Positions 27,401 to 31,260 of a stretch of 64,000 nt of DNA are shown piece by piece. The notes under the pieces are model-generated. The model searched no databases. It was not told where the DNA came from and saw only the letters and a program-made list of their open reading frames with translations. Positions within the stretch are counted from its first letter, which is position 1. Each line of letters opens with the position of its first letter. The stretch comes from Microglena sp. YARC (taxonomy: Eukaryota; Chlorophyta; Chlorophyceae; Chlamydomonadales; Chlamydomonadaceae): contig CM039465.1 of assembly GCA_022414725.1 (NCBI GenBank), positions 24,545,999 to 24,609,998 on the forward strand, given 5' to 3'. A program made the position numbers and the translations under genes.

Positions 27401-27743
27401 CATATCCGACACCGACGCCAACACCAGCACCAGCCCAAAAGACGAAGGAGACTCGGGTGCTATGGATGAAAACGCAAATGCCCATTTGCGTGAAGATGTT
27501 AAGGATACTAACACACATGCCAAGTTACATGAGGACTTCAGCGATGGCAATGATGGTAACACACATGCCGAGTTACATGAGGATGTCAACAATGCCAATA
27601 ATGGTAACACACATGCCAAGTTACATGAGGACGTCAACAATGGTAATGATGGTAACACACATGCCGGCGTGTATAGTGGAGGCAAGGACAGCAACACAAA
27701 TGCCATTGATGATGAGGATAAGGATGATACCGAGCTGAGATGA
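941..27743 (+). CDS. Gene A: putative type II membrane glycosyltransferase-like protein, 11 exons
   Basis: Proposed join: 941-1105, 4431-4541, 7709-7918, 10670-10788, 11644-11707, 13842-14012, 15025-15215, 17935-18076, 22856-22954, 24130-24248, 27272-27743 (620 codons plus stop). All junctions are GT-AG and the phases agree throughout, which is strong evidence for a single gene. Residues 1-61 are hydrophilic and end in a basic KRTK. Residues 62-82 form a single membrane anchor, so type II Golgi/ER topology is expected. The lumenal part carries HEDDYK (about 157-162), CYDWGTYGWLL, NSSVRGPYL (210-218), LVGSTISCEE, MATDQVGLAVLL, AGYNI, RYQGVDFRD, NWGCN and YDGITLEPYE. I know these motifs from uncharacterised eukaryotic proteins often called glycosyltransferase-like; donor and acceptor are unknown. 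Residues about 425-470 resemble the FDxxYYLxxNPD...HYxxFGxxEGR modules of bacterial surface and glycosylation proteins. The tail is acidic and repetitive. The function is inferred; the exon structure is better supported. All introns but the first are filled with copies of neighbouring exon edges. Confidence 0.6.
1106..2306 (+). other. Gene A intron 1, left part
   Basis: Intronic sequence with no gene. It includes poly-C tracts at about 1910-1940 and 2125-2150 that create spurious glycine- and proline-rich ORFs. No copies of the flanking exon edges were found in this intron, unlike later ones. Confidence 0.4.
2307..3282. mobile_element. hAT-type MITE, copy 1 (family N1), with nested insertion
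   Basis: The termini are TAGGGTTGGG at 2307-2316 and CCCAACCCTA at 3273-3282. The flanks AATATATA and GATATATA match at 7 of 8 positions, fitting the 8-bp target duplication of hAT elements. Subterminal regions are rich in CGTATA. The interior aligns along its length with the element at 4906-5621. No transposase is present, so it is non-autonomous. A 0.2-kb element is nested at 2557. Confidence 0.75.
2557..2749. mobile_element. Nested Mutator-like MITE
   Basis: The ends are AGGGTACTACT and AGTAGGACCCT (imperfect inverted repeats), flanked by a perfect 9-bp duplication GCGTCGACC at 2548-2556 and 2750-2758. The related element at 4906-5621 carries the uninterrupted site (CATCGACCAAGAAG). The 9-bp duplication suggests a Mutator-type transposase. 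The interior is GCGC-rich and codes for nothing evident. Confidence 0.7.
3283..4430. repeat. AT-rich intronic tract with simple repeats
   Basis: It holds an (AAT)n run near 3712-3742, about four copies of a roughly 20-bp ATATTAATGTATTATCC-like unit (3893-3998) and a (GT)n run near 4081-4112. From 4245 a CACA-rich stretch leads to the exon 2 acceptor. No gene is seen. Confidence 0.6.
4431..4541 (+). CDS. Gene A exon 2 (signal anchor)
   Basis: The acceptor is GCCACAG and the donor GTAGGC; both junctions are phase 0. It reads EKRTKTG, then an uncharged stretch (LFFLAGSLVALVVVALLCW), then HTLMQPNSLDE. Basic residues before the helix predict a type II orientation. The 63-bp intron start just after the donor is repeated about three times (4542-4745). 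Confidence 0.65.
4542..4745 (+). repeat. 63-bp tandem repeat of the exon 2 donor region
   Basis: Units begin at 4542, 4605, 4668 and 4731. The first starts exactly at the splice donor (GTAGGCAGGGTG), so donor-like sites recur every 63 bases in the intron. Confidence 0.85.
4790..4905. repeat. GTAATGCAAT-type array, left part
   Basis: A short-period array of TAATG/CAATG units. It is interrupted by the MITE at 4906-5621 and resumes after it, so the array predates the insertion. Confidence 0.8.
4906..5621. mobile_element. hAT-type MITE, copy 2 (family N1)
   Basis: The termini are TAGGGTTGGG (4906-4915) and CCCAACCCCA (5612-5621). The flanks AATGTAAT and ACTGTAAT match at 7 of 8 positions. Its interior is collinear with 2307-3282 minus the nested element, and it sits inside the TAATGCAATG array. 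Confidence 0.75.
5622..5935. repeat. GTAATGCAAT-type array, right part
   Basis: A nearly perfect 10-bp array, continuing the tract at 4790-4905 after the MITE. It ends in an AC-rich lead into the exon 3 copy array. Confidence 0.85.
5936..7708 (+). repeat. Array of nine truncated exon 3 starts
   Basis: Copies of the first ~80 bases of exon 3 begin at about 5991, 6185, 6382, 6564, 6755, 6951, 7153, 7343 and 7530 (period about 190). They are separated by CACCCACC-rich satellite. Each ends after the GSGQRD codons. Copies 1, 2, 3 and 9 keep an AG acceptor; copies 4-8 have CAT in place of CAG. Confidence 0.9.
7709..7918 (+). CDS. Gene A exon 3
   Basis: Acceptor TTGCACAG, donor GTATGG, 70 codons, phase 0 at both ends. 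It begins EYSKFAEDVLNKMDL, continues RDIAVMYLLSTSDPEYI and ends FIIVHEDDYK. Nine truncated copies of its first ~80 bases lie upstream, all broken after the GSGQRD codons. Only this copy runs on to a donor. Confidence 0.7.
7919..9307 (+). repeat. G-rich GGGTGGGTAGTTGGGTGAGT minisatellite
   Basis: Intron 3 holds about 1.4 kb of repeating GGGT-rich units with an irregular period near 100 bases. The transcribed strand would place dense G-runs in the pre-mRNA. The apparent THPTTHLP proteins on the - strand are readings of this array. Confidence 0.9.
9308..9367 (+). repeat. Degenerate copy of the exon 3 interior
   Basis: The stretch around TTGCAATCGCTCAAGATACT matches the exon 3 segment coding for FFLDIAIAQDT, with decay on both sides. 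It is an isolated 3'-side copy beyond the G-rich satellite. Confidence 0.7.
9368..9930. other. Intron 3, unremarkable stretch
   Basis: No gene or clear repeat was found here. The sequence is intronic, between the exon 3 remnant and the exon 4 start array. Confidence 0.4.
9931..10669 (+). repeat. Exon 4 start copies fused to a SINE tail
   Basis: A unit of about 115 bases is repeated at roughly 10100, 10214, 10331, 10449 and 10560, with an older copy at 9934. Each has CTGCAG, then the first bases of exon 4 (GAAAATGAA), then GTCTGGTAAGTAGCAG. The rest of the unit matches the 3' tail of the SINE family seen at 28850-28950. Confidence 0.85.
9975..10075 (-). repeat. Interspersed repeat shared with 59408-59505
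   Basis: The segment with GGCTTGGTAGCAAGCCA and AGCTGCCAAGAAGCTGCTAC recurs, reverse-complemented, at 59408-59505. The family is unknown; it has a hairpin-like core. Confidence 0.55.
10670..10788 (+). CDS. Gene A exon 4
   Basis: Acceptor AACTGCAG, donor GTAAGT; starts phase 0 and ends with two bases of a codon. It reads ENELPELPDHADYVV...CYDWGTYGWLLKQSGLVDVS. The cysteine-tyrosine-aspartate and GWLL residues match the family motif just before the NSSVRGP exon. Confidence 0.7.
10789..11222 (+). repeat. Exon 4 end and donor copies
   Basis: The segment coding DWGTYGWLLKQSGLVDVS plus GTAAGT recurs about five to six times, beginning near 10805, 10914, 11020, 11091 and 11196, with progressive decay. 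Several copies keep the AAGTAAGT donor. Confidence 0.85.
11223..11643 (+). repeat. ACACAT-rich microsatellite in intron 5
   Basis: An alternating ACAC/ATAC tract leads to the exon 5 acceptor. It yields spurious HTHT-rich frames. Confidence 0.85.
11644..11707 (+). CDS. Gene A exon 5 (NSSVRGP motif)
   Basis: The first base completes the lysine codon begun in exon 4. It reads KYLYFFFINSSVRGPYLTPYIR and ends in phase 0 at donor GTGAGA. This is the most recognisable motif of the family. The exon end plus donor is repeated eight times downstream. Confidence 0.7.
11708..12320 (+). repeat. Exon 5 end and donor copies
   Basis: About eight copies of GCCTTATATCAGAGTAAGAG plus intron start, period about 60-75. 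Most carry AGAGTAAGAG, a better donor than the one at the intact exon (AGAGTGAGAG). Confidence 0.9.
12590..13841 (+). repeat. Exon 6 start copies
   Basis: The first copy (from 12594) has a strong acceptor CTTTTCAG and reads LYEYMKQGSVPWWYIFTP before running into stop codons. Seven further copies (period about 140) begin near the AAACAGGGATCG of this exon. They are separated by CCTGAAATAGCCTGAAAGAG satellite. The final, intact copy is exon 6 at 13842. Confidence 0.9.
13842..14012 (+). CDS. Gene A exon 6
   Basis: This is the only copy of the exon that runs through to its end: ESVPWWYTFTRALSGDVRL, VGSTISCEEIPLDGN, FVQSHAMATDQ. The apparent acceptor is GTGAAACAG and the donor GTTGGA, which is weak but repeated in two downstream copies. 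The strong ancestral acceptor (CTTTTCAG) lies far upstream at 12593 on a truncated copy that alone keeps the codons for LYEYMKQ. The 5' end here may therefore have shifted. Phase 0 at both ends. Confidence 0.6.
14013..14820 (+). repeat. Exon 6 end copies in purine-rich satellite
   Basis: Two further copies of the segment from ATCAGCTGTGAGGAG to GACCAGGTT lie at about 14226-14335 and 14424-14530, each with the GTTGGA or GTTAGA donor. The surrounding sequence is GGGGAGGG satellite. Confidence 0.85.
14845..14999 (+). repeat. Interspersed repeat R1, copy 1
   Basis: It starts ACAGTCCAGGGGTAGGCC and continues through AACAATTGTTTAACCGACAG to a TCTACAGTGATCATTTAATT stretch. Other copies are at 20709-20862 (reverse), 28250-28391 (reverse) and 37043-37147. 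It shows no coding capacity. Confidence 0.7.
15025..15215 (+). CDS. Gene A exon 7
   Basis: Acceptor CCCGCAG, donor GTGAGA. It reads VGLAVLLQAPDVLSCHDGMW, SETGASAMILDAGYNIACLM, RYQGVDFRDQANWGCNG and ends with two bases of an arginine codon. It holds the AGYNI, YQGVD and NWxCN motifs of the family. Confidence 0.75.
15216..16290 (+). repeat. Exon 7 end copies in a chimeric unit
   Basis: GTGTAATGGAAGGTGAGATA (exon 7 end plus donor) recurs near 15583, 15757, 15925, 16090 and 16260, period about 170. Each unit also contains GTGACTGGTGCAGCTGCT, which resembles exon 8 and its intron copies at 18190-18760. The unit thus fuses parts of two different exons. Confidence 0.85.
16291..16780. other. Intron 7, mixed sequence
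   Basis: It contains a short CTGAACTCTGAACT repeat (16345-16420) and one more TCCCTCACAGATAAAATAAA segment from the exon 7 end array. No gene is seen. Confidence 0.45.
16781..17934 (+). repeat. Exon 8 start copies with TTGC satellite
   Basis: Six copies of the acceptor plus GGATGGCTCCCACCTCTGAG lie near 16802, 17085, 17260, 17466, 17618 and 17798, before the intact exon. (TTGC)n tracts separate them. One copy (17618) has lost the AG. Confidence 0.9.
17935..18076 (+). CDS. Gene A exon 8
   Basis: Acceptor TGTGCAG; the first base completes the arginine codon. It reads MAPTSEHSYDGITLEPYE, AVFIKVRSTLVLQHVTG, AAAAAKYDEWMQ and ends in phase 0 at donor GTGTGT. Six copies of its start lie upstream and five of its end downstream. 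Confidence 0.7.
18077..18815 (+). repeat. Exon 8 end copies
   Basis: Five copies of ACTGGTGCAGCTGCTGCTGC...GATGAATGGATGCAGGT lie near 18194, 18320, 18437, 18602 and 18745, within GGGGTGAGG satellite. Confidence 0.88.
18950..19470. repeat. TA dinucleotide tract and GTTCAGTGAGCA array
   Basis: (TA)n at about 18953-19002; then from 19240 a short-period array of GTTCAGTTCAGTGAGCA units. Both lie inside intron 8 of gene A. Confidence 0.85.
19781..20396. repeat. Direct repeat flanking an AACACGGACAGG array
   Basis: A segment of about 60 bases (from CACACGGATCCGC to CACGAACTCAGGG) occurs at 19781-19845 and 20334-20396. Between them is an array of TTATTTTAAACACGGACAGG units (19848-20075). The paired ends could be a duplication or terminal repeats; no coding was found. 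Confidence 0.6.
20400..20623. repeat. Interspersed repeat R2, copy 1
   Basis: The region from the TTTTTTTGGCAGAGCCCCC hairpin to CGACGCTGCATAGGACTTGT matches 34308-34527 and 59517-59745. It has no coding capacity and an unknown family. The start holds complementary C and G runs. Confidence 0.65.
20709..20862 (-). repeat. Interspersed repeat R1, copy 2 (reverse)
   Basis: Reverse complement of 14845-14999, from GAATTAAATGATCACTGTAG to GGCCTACCCCTGGACTGTAA. A CATACATA tract follows it. Confidence 0.7.
20863..21214. other. Intron 8, no gene
   Basis: A (CATA)n tract and plain intronic sequence lead into the exon 9 start array. The AACAAAACAGAACAAAAC tract near 21180 is low complexity. Confidence 0.4.
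21215..22855 (+). repeat. About fifteen exon 9 start copies
   Basis: The unit (about 100-115 bases) is ACTTCCTACCCCCAAATCC, TGCAG, then the start of exon 9 (GCTGTCAACGTGTCGGATCG to AACTTCTTCGTCAA), then an A-rich tail. Copies differ by substitutions and in whether TGCAG is kept (several have TGTAG or TACAG). Only the last runs on into the exon's second half. Confidence 0.9.
22856..22954 (+). CDS. Gene A exon 9
   Basis: Acceptor CCTGCAG, donor GTGAGT, 33 codons, phase 0 at both ends: AVNVSDRVLPNFFVGQSS, then FFMLSKILERVAHGI. About fifteen truncated copies of the first half lie upstream and four of the second half downstream. Only this copy joins the two halves. Confidence 0.65.
22955..23515 (+). 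repeat. Exon 9 end copies
   Basis: Four copies of CATGCTTTTCAAGATCTTGG to ATGGAATCGTG lie near 23030, 23200, 23323 and 23454. Each is preceded by a stretch resembling the start of repeat R1 (CACTCCAGGGGTAGCCAAAT). Confidence 0.88.
23590..24129 (+). repeat. Exon 10 start copies with poly-G
   Basis: Three copies of CATCATGCGTAGGATTGCT lie near 23603, 23780 and 23963, each followed by poly-G tracts of about 20-30 bases and an R1-like fragment. The intact exon follows at 24130. Confidence 0.85.
24130..24248 (+). CDS. Gene A exon 10 (FDxxFYLxxNxDL module)
   Basis: Acceptor ATGCGTAG, donor GTAGGT. It reads DCFDTDFYLKKNQDLITF, GKLALWKHFLLFGQFEPRVF and ends with two bases of an arginine codon. The pattern resembles the FDxxYYLxxNPD...HYxxFGxxEGR repeat found in bacterial surface and glycosylation proteins. 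That link is from family memory, not a search. Confidence 0.65.
24249..26755 (+). repeat. Exon 10 end copy, (ACAT)n and a 95-bp C-rich minisatellite
   Basis: One copy of the exon 10 end (AGTTTGAGCCAAGAATATTC plus GTAGGTTACA) lies at 24571-24603. (ACAT)n spans about 24397-24490. From 24620 a minisatellite with CTCTCTCACCCACTCACCCA and ACAAACATATCCACTCTC motifs repeats about twenty times. The long open frame across it is an artefact of the period. Confidence 0.9.
26756..27271 (+). repeat. Exon 11 start copies
   Basis: Three copies of AAGGTACACATGCCCCATGG plus ACTTCTC lie at about 26757, 26990 and 27139, followed by CACCCACTCA satellite. The first two read CTCCTAG/CTCGTAG, a stop where the intact exon has a lysine codon. 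Confidence 0.9.
27272..27743 (+). CDS. Gene A exon 11 (acidic repeat tail, stop)
   Basis: The acceptor is CATAAG. The first base completes the arginine, then YTCPMDFSKFAGLAATVEML follows. A low-complexity acidic tail comes next, with about three copies of a 16-residue unit of the type NTHAKLHEDVNNGNDG (27507-27660). It stops at TGA 27741-27743. Three upstream fragments repeat the exon start, and the 3' part is repeated past the stop. Confidence 0.65.
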
Positions 27744-28249
27744 TGAGAAGGATGTAGATACCGTAATGATGAGAATTATACCGAGCTGAGATGGTGATGA
27801 GGATGACGACTAGCTGAGATGATGATGAGGATGACACCTAGCTGAGATGATGAGGAGGAGGAGGGCAACGAGCGGACAGAGCAGTGGGAGGAGCCTAGAC
27901 ACCACTAACCAGCTTAAAAGACGATGGAGGCTCAGGCGCCAAGGCTGGCAACGCACATGTGGATGTAGATGAGGATGAGGATGACACCTAGCTGAGATGA
28001 TGAGGAGGAGGAGGAGGAGGACAACGAGCGGACAGGGCAGTGAGAGGAGCTTAGACACCACTAACCAGCTCAAAAGACGAAGGAGGTTCTGGTGCCATGT
28101 CAGGCAACACAAATGCCATTGATGATGAGGATGACACCGAGTTGAGATGAGGAGTAGGATGTAGATGATGATGATGAGGCTGACACCGAGCGGACAGAGC
28201 AGTGGGAGGAGCTTAGACACCACTACCCAGCTTAAAAGACCATGGAGGA
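27744..28249 (+). repeat. 3' copies of the gene A terminal exon past the stop
   Basis: Segments such as CCAGCTTAAAAGACGATGGA and GATGATGAGGATGACACC repeat parts of exon 11 (27434-27480 and 27705-27740) about three times. They carry frameshifts and stops. They presumably form the 3' untranslated region or flank. Confidence 0.75.
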
Positions 28250-28391
28250 TCAGGGCCCCCGTCATCAAAACGATTGTTTGGGGGGGTTCAGTTCGTCAGT
28301 GGTTTTCCTTATATCTCCTCCTTTTTCTTTTTTTTCTCCTGCCGTGGTTGGGCAAGTCCCTTTAGCCTATTTGGTATACCCCTGGACTGTA
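28250..28391 (-). repeat. Interspersed repeat R1, copy 3 (reverse)
   Basis: From CAGGGCCCCCGTCATCAAAA to TACCCCTGGACTGTAACA; matches 20750-20862 in the same orientation. It abuts the gene A 3' copies. Confidence 0.7.
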
Positions 28392-28466
28392 ACAACATAC
28401 AAGCCCTTACATAGACAGTAAGTGTGTTGAAACTTAATGTTTCGTGGAATATTTTATTCCACGAAA

Positions 28467-28674
28467 GGTAATGATAACGCCTGGTGGGGCGTGGTGTTAA
28501 GGGAGCCCGTCGTACGCGGGTGGGGAGCGGTCTCCTACCTCAACTGGACAAGCTACCATCGCGGTTGACGACGACCTGCAACGCCAAGAGCGACCGAAGG
28601 GGGAGTCGAACCCCCGACTCTTCATTCTTTAGCAATCTGGTCTACCACTAGACCATTGTAATCGCTAAGGAGGC
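28467..28674 (-). mobile_element. tRNA-derived SINE with 12-bp target duplication
   Basis: Read on the - strand it begins with a tRNA-like head holding an A box (TGGTCTAGTGG) and B box (GGTTCGACTCC). A family body (GTCAACCGCGATGGTAGC) follows, then a tail ending CCAGGCGTTATCATTACC. A perfect duplication TATTCCACGAAA lies at 28455-28466 and 28675-28686. No poly-A tail is seen. Confidence 0.8.
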
Positions 28675-28694
28675 TATTCCACGAAACATTTATC

Positions 28695-28955
28695 CTAGGG
28701 GCTCCGTCGCATCGTTTTTCTGTGGATCAGATTTCATAGACTTTTTATGGGCTCTCCAGTAAATGATGAAGGTGCGGGGTTCGAATCCCTATGCCCCTAC
28801 GGGTGCGGTTCAGTGTTTGCGGTCGCTGTCAACCGCCATGGTAGCAATGCCCAGGTCAAGTAGCAGCTCGTTTCCCCACCGCTGTAAGACGGGGCTCTCT
28901 TAATTCCACGCCCTACCAGACGGTATCATTACTCATTACGTCCCTTCTTTATTCT
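28695..28955 (+). mobile_element. tRNA-derived SINE, second copy
   Basis: The head ends with a B box (GGTTCGAATCC) and complementary ends TAGGGGC (28695) and GCCCCTA (about 28793). The body (GTCAACCGCCATGGTAGC) and tail (CACGCCCTACCAGACGG) match the neighbouring SINE in opposite orientation. The A box is not clear. Confidence 0.65.
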
Positions 28956-29736
28956 ACCCGCAGACGGCAAGCAGCAGGAAGGCTGATATATATGTAACCA
29001 ACACAACAAACTAATAACCTAGGTCTAAATGGACTTAACAACCTTGAGCAATCAAGATGTGCAGCTGATTCGAATCAGGTCTTTTTGGGACACTGTGCCC
29101 TCCATGGGGTGGTGTGGTGGGGGGCCTAGGCCTGGGCCTGGGGGGGGGGGGGGGGGTCAGTTTTATTTGGGACACTGCGCCCTCCATCGCAGATGCGACA
29201 TCATAGGGTCAGTTGCGTCGCAGAACGCAAAGTGGTGAGAGCCCGTTGACCAGAAGGAAGTGTCTGTTGCGTCGCAGGACGCAGGACGCGGGCTATACAA
29301 TTGGTTGCGTCTCAGGCAGCAGAGCTGGGGGGGCCTCCTGAAGTACCCTAATTCGGATATCTCTACATTTTTGCGGTCAAATTAGTTGTGTGATGTCTGT
29401 GGGACCAGCCCATGTTAGCCATGAATTAAGCGATGATAAATATTACTGTCCACACATTGACATCCATAAGGCTCGGGTACAGATTTTCAAGGGCCCTTCA
29501 GAACATGGGGGAAGCTGAAAGAGAAAAGTCACATTTTGTGTGTGGCTGCATGAGTGTAGCTGGATGTTGCTGAATATAGCTATGTGCCTGCATACAGGCC
29601 TGATGATCCTGATGATGAGGATACTGGCACTGCGTAAACAAGTACTAGTATATACGTGTCTGCATAAATAAACAATATTATTTGCAGTTGAAGCTTTTTG
29701 GTGATATTGCATCATGCAAAATGCTCAATGTTGGTT
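28956..29736. other. Intergenic region between genes A and B
   Basis: No gene is seen. A poly-G tract near 29140 and repeated GGACACTGYGCCCTCCAT and GTTGCGTCGCAG segments (29085-29300) suggest old duplications. No other structure is evident. Confidence 0.4.
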
Positions 29737-29815
29737 GGGTTTAGGGTTTAGGTTTTAGGGTTTCGTGTTTAGGTTGCGCCTGGGTTGGATTGGTTGGGTT
29801 TAGGGTTTAGGTTGC
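29737..29815 (+). repeat. TTTAGGG-like telomeric-type repeats
   Basis: GGTTTAGGGTTTAGGTTTTAGGG-type units occur here, with a second block after TTGCGCC. The motif equals the common green-lineage telomere repeat. The block is short, imperfect and interstitial. Confidence 0.6.
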
Positions 29816-30393
29816 GCCGACAGCAGCAGGCGCATGCAAAGGGAGGTAAGTCAGGAGCACCGGCCGGGGGTGGTGGGAGGTGTGTGTGTGTGTGTGTGGT
29901 GGTAGTGGTGCTGGGGTCCCGGGGTGAGGGGGGGGGGGGGGGGGGCAGGGGCTGGGGCTGGGGGGGCCCGATTCGGGTCCTCGGAGTCTCGAGTCGGATT
30001 GTCGAGGGCTATTATTTTTGGCTGCGACCTCTCTGGTTGCGACCCAGGGTGTACGTCCTGTACCGCCTCACACGTCCTGTACACTCTCCCACACAACGCA
30101 GTCCCCACATTCGTCTTCCGATCGGCGCGACAGTGTTAGTGGCGTTCAAATTTGACAGAAGCCATATCGACACCAGCCGTATCCTATCGACAAGCACACT
30201 TGCTAAATGCTCGCAATTGCCTAATCACAGCCTTTTTCACGCTGTGCAAAATCCGAACCACGAGCACACTCCACTTGTCATGCAATTTCCCACAGTACTG
30301 CCAATTGCTTTTTGTTGCGACTTTCCGCGCCGATACTTTTAGAAGCCCAGATCTAGCTGGTATAGCTTCCTCGTCCACGAATTGCTCTCGAAG
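29816..30393 (+). promoter_or_regulatory. 5' flank of gene B
   Basis: This stretch precedes the gene B start codon. It contains a poly-G tract at about 29930-29945 and no recognisable TATA box. It probably contains the promoter and 5' untranslated region, judged by position only. Confidence 0.35.
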
Positions 30394-30834
30394 ATGGCCG
30401 ATCCCTACCAAGGCCAAGATGGCTCAAGGCCCACTTTGAATCGTCCGCCCTTACCCCTGAGCATGTCCAAGGCTATGGGCGAGGTCAGCGGTGCTGCCTC
30501 GAATGCCGTTCCCAGCGCTGGAGTTTTTTCAAATTTCGCATATGGGGTCCAGGGGCAGGGGCAGGGATCCAGTACTGCGGCAAATTCGCTTGCCGGTTAC
30601 CCCACCTCCCAGATTTCCGACCCGACCAACGGTAATGCTCAGCACGCCCAAATGCAACCGAATCGAATGCCCGCCGCGCAGGAACAATCCCAGCAACAGC
30701 AGATGCAGAATCCTAACCAGCAGCAGCTGCAGCTGCAGCAGCAGCAGCAGCAGTTGTGGGCCCACCAACAAAGACAGCAGCAGCAACAGCAGCTGCAACA
30801 GCAGCAGCAGCAGCAGCAACAGCATCAGCAGCAA

Positions 30835-30866
<32 letters not shown>

Positions 30867-31260
30867 ACAGCAACAGCAGCAACAGCAGCAGCAACAGCCG
30901 CAGCAGTCCGGTGGCCAGCCTGCCCACAACATGCTCTCCCAGTACAACACTTCCAACAGCATGAGCGGGAGTGGGCTGAACAACAGGGTGGTCACTGGTG
31001 GGGATGGCGAGAAGAGGCAGCGTGTGGAGTCCGCACCCAACCTCACCAACCTGCAGTCCTTGGCCCAGAGCCAGCCAATGCAGGCTGGACTGCAGCTGCA
31101 GCAGCAGCAGCAGCAGCAGCAACTGCAACTTCAGCAGCAGCTGCAGCAGGGGCAGCAGGGGCAGCAAGGGCAGAACATGTTCCAGTTCTCCAAGCCAAAG
31201 CCGACCAGCACGCCGCCCCCGATGCTGCAACAGCAGCAACAAGGTCAAGTAGCACAACAG
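30394..31260 (+). CDS. SMARCAD1: Gene B exon 1 (polyglutamine N-terminus)
   Basis: It starts [20 protein letters not shown] and has two glutamine tracts. The longer is near residues 108-170, coded by mixed CAG/CAA; the second is near residues 230-255. A basic, serine-rich linker lies between. Donor GTGAGA, phase 0. A hAT-type MITE inserted four bases past the donor. Confidence 0.75.

Noticed and set aside
28695..28800. Possible intact tRNA gene with complementary ends TAGGGGC/GCCCCTA
   Set aside because: The span is too long, a D arm and A box are not visible, and SINE body sequence follows directly.
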